Positions 28,845 to 37,262 of a stretch of DNA of 64,000 bases are shown one piece after another. The position numbers and the translations under genes were made by a program. This DNA is from Olavius algarvensis Delta 4 endosymbiont (GTDB taxonomy: Bacteria > Desulfobacterota > Desulfobacteria > Desulfobacterales > CAJINA01). A model generated the notes under the pieces. It did not search any database. It was not told the DNA's origin and saw nothing but the letters and a program-made list of their open reading frames with translations. The DNA lies in NCBI GenBank assembly GCA_905176665.1, contig CAJINA010000075.1, positions 1 to 64,000 of the forward strand. The letters run 5' to 3'. Numbering within the stretch: the stretch's first letter is position 1; each line of letters starts with the position of its first letter.

Positions 28845-29420
28845 TTACCAGTTTTCGCCCAGCAGTTCAAAATGGGCCTGGGGATGGGCGCAGGCCGGGC
28901 ACATTTCCGGGGCGGCCATGCCTTCATGCAGGTAGCCGCAGTTGCGGCAGCGCCAGACAACGCTCTGCTCTCTTTTGAAAACCCGATCGGCCTCGATATT
29001 GCCGGCCAGTTCCACGTACCGTTTTTCATGCTGTTTCTCGGCGACGGATACCATCTCCCAGACGATCGCCGCGGCCTCAAAGCCCTCTTCCCGGGCCACG
29101 TTGGCAAAGCTGGGATATAACTCCGTCCACTCAAAGCGTTCACCGGCTGCGGCGGCATTCAGGTTTTCGAAAGTTGAGCCAACCACGCCGGCGGGAAAAG
29201 CGGCCGTAATCTCCACTTCGCCGCCCTCCAGCAATTTAAAAAAGCGTTTGGCGTGCTCCTTCTCCTGGTCGGCTGTTTCGGCAAAGATGTCGGCAATCTG
29301 GACATAACCGTCCTTCTTGGCCTGGCTGGCAAAATAGGTGTAGCGGTTGCGGGCCTGCGATTCTCCGGCAAAAGATCCCAATAAATTCTTCTCGGTTTGA
29401 CTTCCCCTTAGACTTGGCAT
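28845..29420 (-). CDS. rbr: Rubrerythrin
   Basis: A protein of 191 residues. The N-terminal four-helix diiron domain starts at TEKNLLGSFAGESQARNRYTYFA, with helix motifs EKEHAKRF and EKQHEKRY that supply Glu and His diiron ligands. The C-terminal rubredoxin domain has CRNCGYLHEG and CPACAHPQAHF. It is a cytoplasmic NADH- or rubredoxin-linked peroxidase. GGAGAGAAT lies upstream. It heads the desulfoferrodoxin, rubredoxin-like and flavodoxin set. Confidence 0.96.
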   Translation of the reverse strand: MPSLRGSQTEKNLLGSFAGESQARNRYTYFASQAKKDGYVQIADIFAETADQEKEHAKRFFKLLEGGEVEITAAFPAGVVGSTFENLNAAAAGERFEWTELYPSFANVAREEGFEAAAIVWEMVSVAEKQHEKRYVELAGNIEADRVFKREQSVVWRCRNCGYLHEGMAAPEMCPACAHPQAHFELLGENW

Positions 29421-29477
29421 TCAATTCTCTCCTTATGTTTAAATAATGGTTTATGAAATAGGGAGGCGCGGCGTCCT

Positions 29478-29687
29478 TCAACAACGGTCCCGCCACCATC
29501 CTTTGTTGATATGTTTGTGCTTTTCCTCTTCGGCCAACTGCAGGATCTTATACGCGGAGTCGCGCATAATGCCGTATAGAATTCCACAACCGGCATCCTC
29601 GCTCTGGGCGTCACCCTGATCTGCCAGTACCAGCATTTGATCTGCCAGCATTATCGTCTTCATGATGTTTTCGTCGCAGGGCTTCAA
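29478..29687 (-). CDS. Small protein upstream of rubrerythrin
   Basis: A protein of 69 residues from TTG 29687 (AAGGAG 8 nt upstream) or ATG 29663. The sequence is helical and charged, with a central GCGILYGIMRDSAYKILQLAE and a C-terminal GWWRDRC. Two or three Cys are present but no classic metal motif. Its position 57 bp upstream of rubrerythrin suggests the same transcript. I know of no assigned function. Confidence 0.6.
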   Translation of the reverse strand: MKPCDENIMKTIMLADQMLVLADQGDAQSEDAGCGILYGIMRDSAYKILQLAEEEKHKHINKGWWRDRC

Positions 29688-30210
29688 GAGATGTTCTCCT
29701 TCCGGTCCGATATGTCGCAGGGCATGTCGACCGTTTAGAAAATATCGTTAGAGGTTTGAACTTCCCGCATCGCCCGGCGGGTTCGGGTGCCGGTTGTTTT
29801 TCAAACGCTTAACCCGGGGCTGGCAACCACGATCAAACAGTTCCCAGAGGTCGCATGCGGCGCGGTTTTCCGGGTCCCAGGTGCGGCGGATACACAATTA
29901 CAATTTTCGGGCAGATGTATTTCAATATGTGTGCCAACAATATTGGAAGGAATAAAACTTCATAATTACAATTGGTTAGGATTTTGCCCGCCGGGATGGA
30001 AATCGAGCGGCGGCGGACAGGTTTGAAAAGCGGGGAACAGCGATACAAATAGGGTGGCCCGGGGCGTGGGCTTGTTCGGCGGAAAAATTACAACCACCTG
30101 AAATTTTTAAAAAAAGAAGTGGTAGCCCGTCTGTCGGGATGTCATGGTACACAATCGTATCATGAGACACATCTATGTTCGGCAGCCACCTTGCCGTCGC
30201 AATTGCACTA
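29688..30210. other. Intergenic region upstream of the rubrerythrin operon
   Basis: About 520 bp without a convincing gene, noticeably more AT-rich in its middle (29890-30110) than its surroundings. It contains GTGTCTCATG on the minus strand (30161-30170), a motif shared with 33467-33484 and 59090-59110. It most likely holds the rubrerythrin operon promoter and its regulatory sites. Confidence 0.45.
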
Positions 30211-30245
30211 AAAAGCCCGGTTCCTTTTATGGAAACCGGGCCTTG
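30211..30245 (-). terminator. Rho-independent terminator after nifS
   Basis: On the minus strand, GCCCGGTT (30234-30241) pairs with AACCGGGC (30215-30222) around a short loop and is followed by a T run (30210-30214). It lies 52 bp downstream of the nifS stop codon. Confidence 0.85.
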
Positions 30246-30296
30246 GGGAGCGATCGAGGTGGCCCGACCTGCTAAGTTGGTTCAGGCGGGATTGAA

Positions 30297-31466
30297 TTAT
30301 ACGGCCTCCTTTTCCCAGAAAGGGGACATTTCCCGCAGACGCGCAATGACCGGAGGCATGTTTTCAATGATATAGTCGATTTCCTCCTGGGTATTATAGG
30401 TGCTCAGGCTGAACCGTATGGAGCCGTGCGCTGCGGTAAAGGGCACGCCCATGGCCCGCAGCACATGGGATGGTTCCAGCGAGCCGGAGGTGCAGGCGCT
30501 GCCTGAGGAGGCACAGATGCCCAACTGGTCCATCATCAGCAAGATGGCCTCGCCTTCTATATATTCGAAACTGATACTGGTGGTATTGGGCAGACGGCTT
30601 CCGACCGTTCCATTCACCATGGAGCGGGGCACGCTTTCCAATAGTCCCTTTTCCAGGCGATCGCGCAAGGCGGCCATCTTGGCTATGCTGCCATCCGCGA
30701 GATGTTCCCCGGCCAGTTCGGCGGCCGCACCCAGCCCGACGATGGAAGCCACATTCTCGGTGCCGCCCCGGCGGCCGCCTTCCTGGTGGCCGCCGACCAT
30801 GAAAGGCGAAAAGCGGGTGCCTTTGCGGATGTAAAGGACGCCCACGCCTTTGGACGCATGCAGTTTGTGCCCGGACAGGGAGAGCATATCAAACGGATTG
30901 GCCTGCACATCAATGGTTAACTTCCCGGGGACCTGCACACTGTCCGAATGAAAGACGATGCCCCGCTTGCGCACCTCGGCGGCAATTTCTTCGACCGGGA
31001 AGATGACGCCCGTTTCATTGTTGGCCCACATGATGCTGACGACGGCCGTGCCATCCGTCAGGTTGTCGTATAAATAGTCCAGATCCAGCTCCCCAGCCGA
31101 ATTTACCGGAACGTAGGTTGTCCGGTACCCCTGGGTGGACAATTGTTCATACAGGTTCTTGATGGCCGGGTGTTCCACCCGGGAGGTGACGATATGGCGT
31201 TTATCCGGATTGGCTGCCAGGGCGGCCCTTATGGCGGTACTGTCACTTTCCGTACCACAGCTGGTAAAAACGATTTCACCGGCCGAGGCATTGATCAGGC
31301 GGGCAACCTTCGCCCGGGCCTCCTCGATGGCGCCCCCGACCTGGCCCCCAAACGAGTGCATACTGGAAGGGTTGCCGTACAATTCTGTGAAATAGGGCGT
31401 CATGGCTTCTACAACCTGCGGCGCAACCATGGTAGTGGCATTGTTATCGACATAGATTGGTTCCAT
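30297..31466 (-). CDS. nifS: Cysteine desulfurase, NifS type
   Basis: A protein of 389 residues of the group I cysteine desulfurases. The PLP-Lys motif SGHKLHASKG lies near 200, and the catalytic-Cys loop SSGSACTSGSLEPSHVL near 325. It opens with YVDNNATTMV, the PLP-fold signature. It abstracts sulfur from L-cysteine and passes it to the NifU scaffold. The ATG overlaps the nifU stop by 1 nt, so they are co-translated. No nitrogenase genes are visible; in epsilon- and deltaproteobacteria a NifSU pair often serves general Fe-S assembly. Confidence 0.95.
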   Translation of the reverse strand: MEPIYVDNNATTMVAPQVVEAMTPYFTELYGNPSSMHSFGGQVGGAIEEARAKVARLINASAGEIVFTSCGTESDSTAIRAALAANPDKRHIVTSRVEHPAIKNLYEQLSTQGYRTTYVPVNSAGELDLDYLYDNLTDGTAVVSIMWANNETGVIFPVEEIAAEVRKRGIVFHSDSVQVPGKLTIDVQANPFDMLSLSGHKLHASKGVGVLYIRKGTRFSPFMVGGHQEGGRRGGTENVASIVGLGAAAELAGEHLADGSIAKMAALRDRLEKGLLESVPRSMVNGTVGSRLPNTTSISFEYIEGEAILLMMDQLGICASSGSACTSGSLEPSHVLRAMGVPFTAAHGSIRFSLSTYNTQEEIDYIIENMPPVIARLREMSPFWEKEAV

Positions 31467-32293
31467 TATTGCACCTCTTCCACTTCAAGTTCGGGGGCCA
31501 CCAGTTCCTGAATTTTGGCCTGGACGTAATCTTTGAGCGTTACCTGGGAAGCGGCACAAGTGGAACAGCGTCCGTGAAGCCTAACGAAGATGCGATTGCC
31601 GTCCAGGTCGACCAGCTCGATGTCGCCACCGTCTTTTTTCAATACCGGCTTGATTTCGCGTTCAAGCGTTTCTTCTACCAGACGGATTTTCTGGATATTG
31701 GTCAGGACGCGCGGTTTGGATTCTTCCGGGACGGCGGTGCCGTGCACTGCGGCGATAATGGCTTCGATCTTGTCGTGGCAGTTGCCGCAGCCGCCGCCGG
31801 CTTTTACATAGTCGGTGACGTCTTCTACGCTGTGCAGCCCGTTTTCGGTGACCGCGCGCTTGATATCCAGGTTGGTGATGCCGAAACATTCACAGACGAT
31901 TTCACCCTCGATTTTTTTGTCCGGTTCACCGCGGTAATAGGAGATGGCTTTTTCAAGGGCATCGCGGCCCAGCACCGAGCAATGCATTTTCTGCTTGGGC
32001 AGGCCGCCCAAATACTGCGCGATATCATCGTTGGTCACCTGCATTGCTTCGTCCAGTGAGAGGCCCTTGATGATTTCAGTCAGCGCCGAAGAAGAAGCAA
32101 TGGCACTGGCACAGCCGAATGTCTGAAATCTGGCATCGCTGATTTTCTCGTTGTTATCCAGTTTGAAAGTCAGCTTGAGTGCATCGCCGCACGCCATGGA
32201 ACCGACTTCACCAATACCGTCGGGATCCTCAACCACGCCTACGTTGCGAGGGTTCAGGAAATGTTCTTTAACCTTGTCCGTATAATCCCACAT
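31466..32293 (-). CDS. nifU: NifU Fe-S cluster scaffold protein
   Basis: A protein of 275 residues with all three NifU modules. The IscU-like domain (1-125) has C35 (SMACGDA), C60 and KMHC. The BFD-type [2Fe-2S] domain (about 130-175) has CECFG and GGGCGNCHDK. The C-terminal Nfu domain (about 195-265) has GRCSTCAASQ. It is modular and full length, and assembles clusters with sulfur from NifS. Strong AGGAGG ribosome-binding site. It supplies clusters for the many Fe-S proteins of this region. Confidence 0.96.
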   Translation of the reverse strand: MWDYTDKVKEHFLNPRNVGVVEDPDGIGEVGSMACGDALKLTFKLDNNEKISDARFQTFGCASAIASSSALTEIIKGLSLDEAMQVTNDDIAQYLGGLPKQKMHCSVLGRDALEKAISYYRGEPDKKIEGEIVCECFGITNLDIKRAVTENGLHSVEDVTDYVKAGGGCGNCHDKIEAIIAAVHGTAVPEESKPRVLTNIQKIRLVEETLEREIKPVLKKDGGDIELVDLDGNRIFVRLHGRCSTCAASQVTLKDYVQAKIQELVAPELEVEEVQ

Positions 32294-32350
32294 GGTTCCT
32301 CCTAAAGTCTACATTTGACCGGGAAAATGGATGTCGTTTTTGGCCAACTG

Positions 32351-32378
32351 AATATATACCACAACGTAGTAATGTCAA
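32351..32378 (-). promoter_or_regulatory. Sigma-70-type promoter of nifUS
   Basis: Minus strand: TTGACA (32373-32378), a 16-bp spacer, TATATT (32351-32356), 58 bp before the nifU ATG. It overlaps the stop codon of the upstream GrdB-like gene. Confidence 0.7.
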
Positions 32379-33327
32379 GGCAGACGCGCAACAGTTCCAG
32401 CGGTTTGCGCACTGTCCAGCAGGTCCAGCGCAGCCAGCACACATGCTCGCTGACGAGCGCGGTCATTCGGGGGCCCGACCGGGCGTCCCATGAGGTGGGG
32501 GGTAAGCAGCACCCGGGGCAGCGTCATCATCCGCATACGGACTTCAAACGCCTCACTTGCGATGATGACGGTGGCGATACCGGCGTCTTCCAGTAACCGG
32601 GCAACGTGTCCCACGGACACGTGGCAAACCGGTCAGACTGGCACCAAAACAACAGCTTCCACGCCGGCGGATGCGAGTTTGGCCGTCCAGGCCGGGCCGG
32701 CCTTTTTGAGCAGGCGCATCTGGGAGCATGCCCCGACAAAGGAGTAGGCCTGCTCGGCCAGGCGGCCGATTCGGCCTTCACTTGCCAGGGTCGCCAGGAT
32801 TTCCAGAGGAAACGTTGTATTGGCATCTACCAGCGAACTGCAGATGTCGTACCCCCATGCCGGACTTCCAGGTCTTCAGGGCGGGCCTCGCGGGGGATTT
32901 CACAAAGCACTGGTTCCTCCTTGAGAAAATCGAAGATGCGAGCCTCGGCTTCAGCCTGGGTCATCTTTTTCAGACCGAAAGGTTGCGGATCATCACCGGC
33001 CAAGAAATGGCCGCTGGAAGTGAGCAGGGCGACCGAGCGCTACTTGACCGGCCTGGTTGGAACAGCAAAGGGGCCGTCACTGTAGTCGAAGTTTTTCTGG
33101 TGCTGGTAACCGGCGGTCTGCCATTTTAGGACATGTTCGTAAATCCGCTCGGGTTTTCCCTCGTCGTACGCACCTGCGATTTCCCGAAATAGGGCCTGCA
33201 GAAATTCGTCGGCCTGCTCGTCGGACAGGTGTTCGATAAATTTGAAATTCAGATTGGAACGGGAGCCGTAGAAAAAGGATTTCCGGAACTGGGCGAAGGT
33301 TTCGTTGGCGATCGGGTTGTCTGTCAT
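32375..33327 (-). CDS. GrdB/PrdB-like selenoprotein (glycine/betaine/sarcosine/D-proline reductase family), with in-frame TAG and a frameshift
   Basis: Three segments assemble into one protein of about 317 residues from ATG 33327. The N-terminal part runs through FRKSFFYGSRSDLNFKF-type sequence to TAG at 33040-33042 (residue 96), then in the same frame through VALLTSSGHFLAGDDP to a G5 run (32852-32856). One extra G there restores VRHGGYDICSS and the remaining frame. TGA at 32633-32635 (about residue 232) lies in VPV-U-PVCHVSVGH, the expected Sec site of this family. A SECIS-like hairpin follows. The protein resembles the reductase B subunit family but lacks adjacent grd/prd partners, so its substrate is unknown. 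TAG may be nonsense or pyrrolysine; the frameshift may be a sequencing error. Confidence 0.8.
32604..32622 (-). promoter_or_regulatory. SECIS-like hairpin of the GrdB-like gene
   Basis: Minus strand: ACGTGTCC-GTG-GGACACGT, an 8-bp perfect stem with a GTG loop that starts 19 nt after the TGA at 32633-32635. Distance and loop G fit the bacterial SECIS model. Confidence 0.75.
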
Positions 33328-33466
33328 ACCGTGGTCCTTCCTTTCACAAGTGTTTGTCACTGGATGCGTGGGTGACAGCGGGAACGATGCATGCGATGTT
33401 CTCTGCTGGGGGTTGAGAGGAACCGACCGCCGGGCCAGATCTGGATTGGTCGCGCTAATTACAATT

Positions 33467-33484
33467 TGAGACAGTTGTGTCTCA
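33467..33484. promoter_or_regulatory. Palindromic candidate operator TGAGACA-GTTG-TGTCTCA
   Basis: A perfect 7-bp inverted repeat upstream of the GrdB-like gene. The 13-mer ACAGTTGTGTCTC (33471-33483) recurs exactly at 59090-59102, and a related GTGTCTCATG lies at 30161-30170 on the minus strand. It may be a shared regulator site; the regulator is unknown. Confidence 0.4.
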
Positions 33485-33518
33485 CCGATTGAGGCAGATC
33501 TAAATGTGAGGCAATTTG

Positions 33519-33545
33519 GGTTTCCCCGCCGGTAACGGGGAAACC
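33519..33545. terminator. 10-bp hairpin GGTTTCCCCG/CGGGGAAACC
   Basis: A perfect 10-bp stem with a CCGGTAA loop. Neither side has a good T tract, so termination is uncertain; it may instead be an RNA processing or regulatory hairpin between the ferritin-like and GrdB-like genes. Confidence 0.4.
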
Positions 33546-33579
33546 GCTGGAAATCTGTTTTGCGAGAGCTGTCGGCCTG

Positions 33580-33748
33580 GAACCTACCTCAAAAACGGAT
33601 GTTGGTTCAAAATCAAGGCGGCTACGAATATCAATCCGGAGGTGCCGGCGAAGCCAATGCCCATCGTGGTAAATACATCAGTAATTCGAGGACTTGATAT
33701 GAGCACCCAACACCGAGTTTGGCCCAAAAGACTTTTTGAGGCGGGTTC
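33580..33748 (+). repeat. Dispersed repeat family 1, copy 2 (169 bp)
   Basis: Ends GAACCTACCTCAAAAA and TTTTTGAGGCGGGTTC are inverted repeats with 14 of 16 positions matching. The interior has the same block order as copy 1. It abuts the stop codon of the minus-strand ferritin-like gene, sharing one base with it. Confidence 0.85.
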
Positions 33749-34224
33749 TATTTTTTCAATGTGGCGAGCTTCTGGCTCAGGATTTTAATGTGTCCCATTT
33801 CCTCTTTGATAATGGCATCCATTCTGCCTTTACCAAAAGACTCCGGGACGAGGTCTTTCATGCCCAGGTAGAAGATAATGGAGTCTTTTTCAGCCGTGAC
33901 GGCACTTTTGAAAATACCTTCCACGGTTGAAGTATCAATCTCCTTTTTAAAGAACACCCGGGTATCGGCCAGGGCTTTAAGATAAAGGGCCGCCTCGTTG
34001 TTGGGATCAAATACGGTGGCCGCCTTTTCTGCCGCCGTCAGTTCCTTACGAAGATCGACGAAGGTTTTTTCGTGCTCGTCCTCCATGGCGGCGAATTCGA
34101 GGAGAAATACCTTGATGTCCGGATCTGCGACCGAATCGGCGGCACTCCGGTAAAAGGCGGCGCCATTGCGTTCAAGTTGTACGGCGATTTCAAAAATGTC
34201 GTCCGCGTTAAAGTCGTAACTCAT
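33748..34224 (-). CDS. Ferritin-like diiron protein (rubrerythrin-related)
   Basis: A protein of 158 residues of four-helix ferritin-like type. Glu/His iron-ligand motifs are ERNGAAFYR (helix 1), MEDEHEKTF (helix 2), EKDSIIFYLG (helix 3) and EEMGHIKIL (helix 4). There is no rubredoxin domain, so any electron donor must be separate. Proteins of this group are assigned to iron/oxidative stress handling, but catalysis is unproven. It is not in an operon with its neighbours. Confidence 0.88.
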   Translation of the reverse strand: MSYDFNADDIFEIAVQLERNGAAFYRSAADSVADPDIKVFLLEFAAMEDEHEKTFVDLRKELTAAEKAATVFDPNNEAALYLKALADTRVFFKKEIDTSTVEGIFKSAVTAEKDSIIFYLGMKDLVPESFGKGRMDAIIKEEMGHIKILSQKLATLKK

Positions 34225-34376
34225 TGATCGGATTCCTTTCCTTGAGACATTTTATGTTGGTTTGCGGGCACACCGCGACTACGAATACGCATATTATGGC
34301 ACAAGTTGCCCGGCGCTTACAAGTCCAATTATGGGGGACTTAAACACCTGAAACCAGTAGTCTTATTAAGATATAA

Positions 34377-34583
34377 TTACTCTTTCAGTTTGCATTCATC
34401 ATCCCACTCGGGACAGGCATCGGCCATTTTGGTCTCATACTGCAGCATGCATTCTCCGCATTCGAGATCGACATTGTCCACATCCGGATATTTGGCTGCG
34501 ATCTCCTCGGCTGACAGGTGTGTGAAGTAGCTGCATCCGCACTGAGGACAGGCTGATTTAATCTGGTAGCGTTTATTTCCCAT
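34377..34583 (-). CDS. Small zinc-ribbon-like protein
   Basis: A protein of 68 residues from ATG 34583. It has Cys pairs CPQCGCSYF and CGECMLQYE plus a late Cys pair, arranged as a zinc or iron ribbon. The body is acidic. It lies between the ferritin-like gene and the thioredoxin operon and is read divergently from the latter. No function can be named. Confidence 0.65.
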   Translation of the reverse strand: MGNKRYQIKSACPQCGCSYFTHLSAEEIAAKYPDVDNVDLECGECMLQYETKMADACPEWDDECKLKE

Positions 34584-34835
34584 GGTATTGCGCCTCCTGT
34601 TCATGATGATGGTTTTGCAGGGTCACTTCGGTACCGCGGAAAAGAGCTGCGGCAGCCTTTCAACAGATTCGACTTCTACCTACAGCAAGGCTTGTGCCAA
34701 AAAGTCAAAGGGCATGGCATGTAATTTGAAAAGAGGTGGCAAGTGATACAGGCAACCGCGTCGGTGTACGCAAGGTTGCCAAACACAGGTTCCTGCCTAC
34801 TATTAGAAGAAAGAAAAGCAAATTCGAGGGGAGAA

Positions 34836-35294
34836 ATGAACAACGACAGTCGGATATTGAGATGTAACCATTGTGGAACGCGCAACCGGGTGCCCCGCGC
34901 CAGGCTGGCCGACGGGCCCATTTGTGCCAAGTGCCGGACGCCTTTACCGTCAAAGGCCACCTTGCCGGCAATGGTGACCGATGCCAATTTCGAGCAGGAG
35001 ATCACGTCGTTTCCCGGGCCGGTCATGCTGGACTGCTGGGCACCGTGGTGCAATCCCTGCAAGGTGACGGCGCCGATCTTCAATCAATTGGCCGGACAAT
35101 ATGCCGGCGTGGTCAAGATCGCGAAGTTGAATGTGGACCAGAATCCGATGGTTGCGGCCCGCTTCAATGTCCTGAGCGTGCCGACCCTGCTGCTGTTTAA
35201 CGGCGGCCGCCTGGTCAACACCCTGCCGGGAACGCTGACCAAGCCCGATATTGAAAGACATCTGAATTATCTGGCGGGAGGGACGTCGACATGA
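34836..35294 (+). CDS. Thioredoxin 2-type protein (N-terminal zinc ribbon, WCNPC active site)
   Basis: A protein of 152 residues from ATG 34836, with GAGGGGAG upstream. The N-terminal zinc finger (C10-x2-C13, C30-x2-C33) and a thioredoxin fold are the plan of TrxC. The active site is W71-C72-N-P-C75, with Asn replacing the usual Gly of CGPC, which would raise or tune the redox potential. The cis-Pro motif VPTLLLF is intact. It heads a four-gene operon with ATGA overlap to the epimerase gene. Confidence 0.92.
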   Translation: MNNDSRILRCNHCGTRNRVPRARLADGPICAKCRTPLPSKATLPAMVTDANFEQEITSFPGPVMLDCWAPWCNPCKVTAPIFNQLAGQYAGVVKIAKLNVDQNPMVAARFNVLSVPTLLLFNGGRLVNTLPGTLTKPDIERHLNYLAGGTST

Positions 35295-36190
35295 ACGTAC
35301 TCATTACCGGCGCATCCGGGTTCGTGGGCAGCCACCTCAGCCGCCACCTGCTGGGGAAAGGGTGGGCTGTGACCGGTCTGGGCACCTCCCGGCAGCCGCC
35401 GCAATTTCCGGACGGTGGTTTTACCTGGATCAGCGCGGACACAACCCGCCCCGGGGACTGGCAGAAAGCGGTGCCCGCAGCCGACGTCATCATCAATCTG
35501 GCCGGGCGGACTATTTTCAAACGCTGGAGCAAAGCTTACAAACAGCAAATGCTTGACAGCCGGATACTCACGACCCGGAACCTGGTGGCGGCCCTGCCGC
35601 CGAAAAGCAGTACGACGTTTTTAAGTACGTCCGCGGTCGGGTATTACGGCAGCCGGGGAGAAGATGTGCTTCCCGAGGAGACAACTCCCGGCGAGGACTT
35701 TCTGGCGGACTTGTCTGTAAAATGGGAAGACGCAGCGCGCACGGCAAAAGGACAAGGCGCCCGCGTAGCGTTGATGCGCTTTGGAATCGTACTGGCGGCC
35801 GATGGCGGGGCCTTGAGCAAAATGGTACCGGCTTTCCGGATGTTTGCCGGTGGACCGGTCGGCGACGGGCGCCACTGGTTCCCCTGGATCCACATGGCCG
35901 ACTTGATCGGCGCCATCGAGCTGCTCATCCATCGGAAAGATCTCGACGGCCCCTTCAATTTCGTCGCCCCCAATCCTATGCGCAATAATGAATTTGCCAA
36001 AACACTGGGGAAGGTTCTCGGGCGACCGGCGGTAATGCCGGCACCGGCCTTTATGCTGCGGCTGCTGATGGGCGAGGTGGGCGGCGTCCTGCTGAGCAGC
36101 CAGCGAGCCGTGCCGGAAAGACTCGTGCAGGCCGGTTTTCAATTCCAGTTTCCGGAAGCTGCGCCGGCCTTGGCCGACTTATATCCATAA
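35291..36190 (+). CDS. TIGR01777 family NAD-dependent epimerase/dehydratase-like protein
   Basis: A protein of 299 residues. It has a Rossmann-type GASGFVGSHLSRHLLGKG NAD(P)-binding motif at the N-terminus and the LSTSAVGYYG/SRGED active-site region typical of the YfcH/SulA branch of short-chain dehydrogenases (near 117-127). The C-terminal DUF1731-like region includes MRNNEFAKTLGKVLGRP and LLSSQRAVPERL. Members have no firmly assigned substrate. The start codon overlaps the thioredoxin stop codon. Confidence 0.9.
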   Translation: MNVLITGASGFVGSHLSRHLLGKGWAVTGLGTSRQPPQFPDGGFTWISADTTRPGDWQKAVPAADVIINLAGRTIFKRWSKAYKQQMLDSRILTTRNLVAALPPKSSTTFLSTSAVGYYGSRGEDVLPEETTPGEDFLADLSVKWEDAARTAKGQGARVALMRFGIVLAADGGALSKMVPAFRMFAGGPVGDGRHWFPWIHMADLIGAIELLIHRKDLDGPFNFVAPNPMRNNEFAKTLGKVLGRPAVMPAPAFMLRLLMGEVGGVLLSSQRAVPERLVQAGFQFQFPEAAPALADLYP

Positions 36191-36224
36191 CGACCAGACG
36201 TGCGGAAAGGCAAAAGGTGTGCTT

Positions 36225-37262
36225 ATGGCGTCTCCAGCCCCTTCTATCCCCGGCAACTTTCTCACGACCGCAATGGCGGTGATGCCGCATCAAGATCCCG
36301 GGCAGGCGCTGGACGCGGCCCTGTCGCTGGATATTCCGTTCTGGCCCCAACTGCCCAACCTGAGTTTCTACGAGGACATGTATGTGCAGGCCTCGGAGAA
36401 TTTTCCGGGCATCGTGCTCGATCTGGACCAACGCAAGCTCTCTTTTTCCATGGACCGTTTCATGGAGGAGTTCGAAGGCGCGGCCGCCAACGAGGATCAG
36501 GACGATTTTTACGACATCAGTCCCGGTTACTCCGAGGTATATCATCGCTTCCTGGATTTGGATCTGGATGAGCGTCCCGCCATCCGCGGCCAGATGGAGG
36601 GTCCGGTGAGTTTCGGGTTCAACGTTGCGGACCAGGATGACCGCCCCATCCTATTCGACGACACGATTCGTCCATATCTGTTCGAGTTTTTGGCCCGACG
36701 CATAAATGTGCAGCTCGACAGACTGGCCCGACGCAACGAAAACGCCTTCATGTTTGTGGACGAACCGGGACTGCAATTTGTTTTCAGCGCTTTGTCAGGG
36801 TACGACAGCGTGCAGGCCAAGACTGATCTGGAGACATTTCTTTCCATGGCCAAACGACCGCGGGGCATCCACCTGTGTGGCAACCCTGACTGGGATTTCA
36901 TGTTATCTCTGGATCTGGATATCCTCTCGCTGGACGTTTTCGGCAATGGTGAGGTCTTCAGTGCCTATGCCGGGGCGATCAAACGATTTTTAGAACGGGG
37001 TGGTGTGATCGCCTGGGGCATTGTGCCGACCAACGTCGAACCCTTCGAAGCGGAATCGATGCAAACCCTCAAGCAGCGGCTTGAACAGGTCTGGACCACA
37101 CTTTATGATCGGGGCGTAGACCGGGAGATGCTTGTGGCCCAGGGGCTGCTGTCGCCGGCCACCTGCTGTCTGGTGAACCCCGATGGAGAAAAGACGGTGG
37201 ATAAAGCGTTTGCCGTCGTGCGGCAATTGTCGACCGTTCTCAGGGATGCATACGTCACATGA
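36225..37262 (+). CDS. MetE/UROD-superfamily protein (cobalamin-independent methionine synthase-like)
   Basis: A protein of 345 residues of the UROD/MetE-like TIM-barrel superfamily. It shows GQMEGPVSFG and FMFVDEPGLQF segments in the barrel, GIHLCGNPDW with His/Cys candidates for zinc binding, and LLSPATCCLVNPDG near the C-terminus. Such stand-alone MetE-core proteins are predicted to transfer methyl groups from a corrinoid or methylated protein, but the substrate is not established. The start is ATG 36225 or GTG 36219. The stop overlaps the SagB-like start. Confidence 0.8.
   Translation: MASPAPSIPGNFLTTAMAVMPHQDPGQALDAALSLDIPFWPQLPNLSFYEDMYVQASENFPGIVLDLDQRKLSFSMDRFMEEFEGAAANEDQDDFYDISPGYSEVYHRFLDLDLDERPAIRGQMEGPVSFGFNVADQDDRPILFDDTIRPYLFEFLARRINVQLDRLARRNENAFMFVDEPGLQFVFSALSGYDSVQAKTDLETFLSMAKRPRGIHLCGNPDWDFMLSLDLDILSLDVFGNGEVFSAYAGAIKRFLERGGVIAWGIVPTNVEPFEAESMQTLKQRLEQVWTTLYDRGVDREMLVAQGLLSPATCCLVNPDGEKTVDKAFAVVRQLSTVLRDAYVT

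Noticed and set aside
29478..29500. Possible Sec at the C-terminal TGA after GWWRDRC
   Set aside because: A Cys precedes the TGA, but no hairpin follows and the extension has no recognisable sequence. Treated as a normal stop.
29787..30050. Short open frames between the rubrerythrin and nifS genes
   Set aside because: No ribosome-binding site, odd composition and no family pattern; the region is AT-rich and fits regulatory sequence.
33516..33788. 90-codon plus-strand open frame
   Set aside because: It lies on repeat family 1 copy 2 and runs antisense into the ferritin-like gene; it is not a gene.
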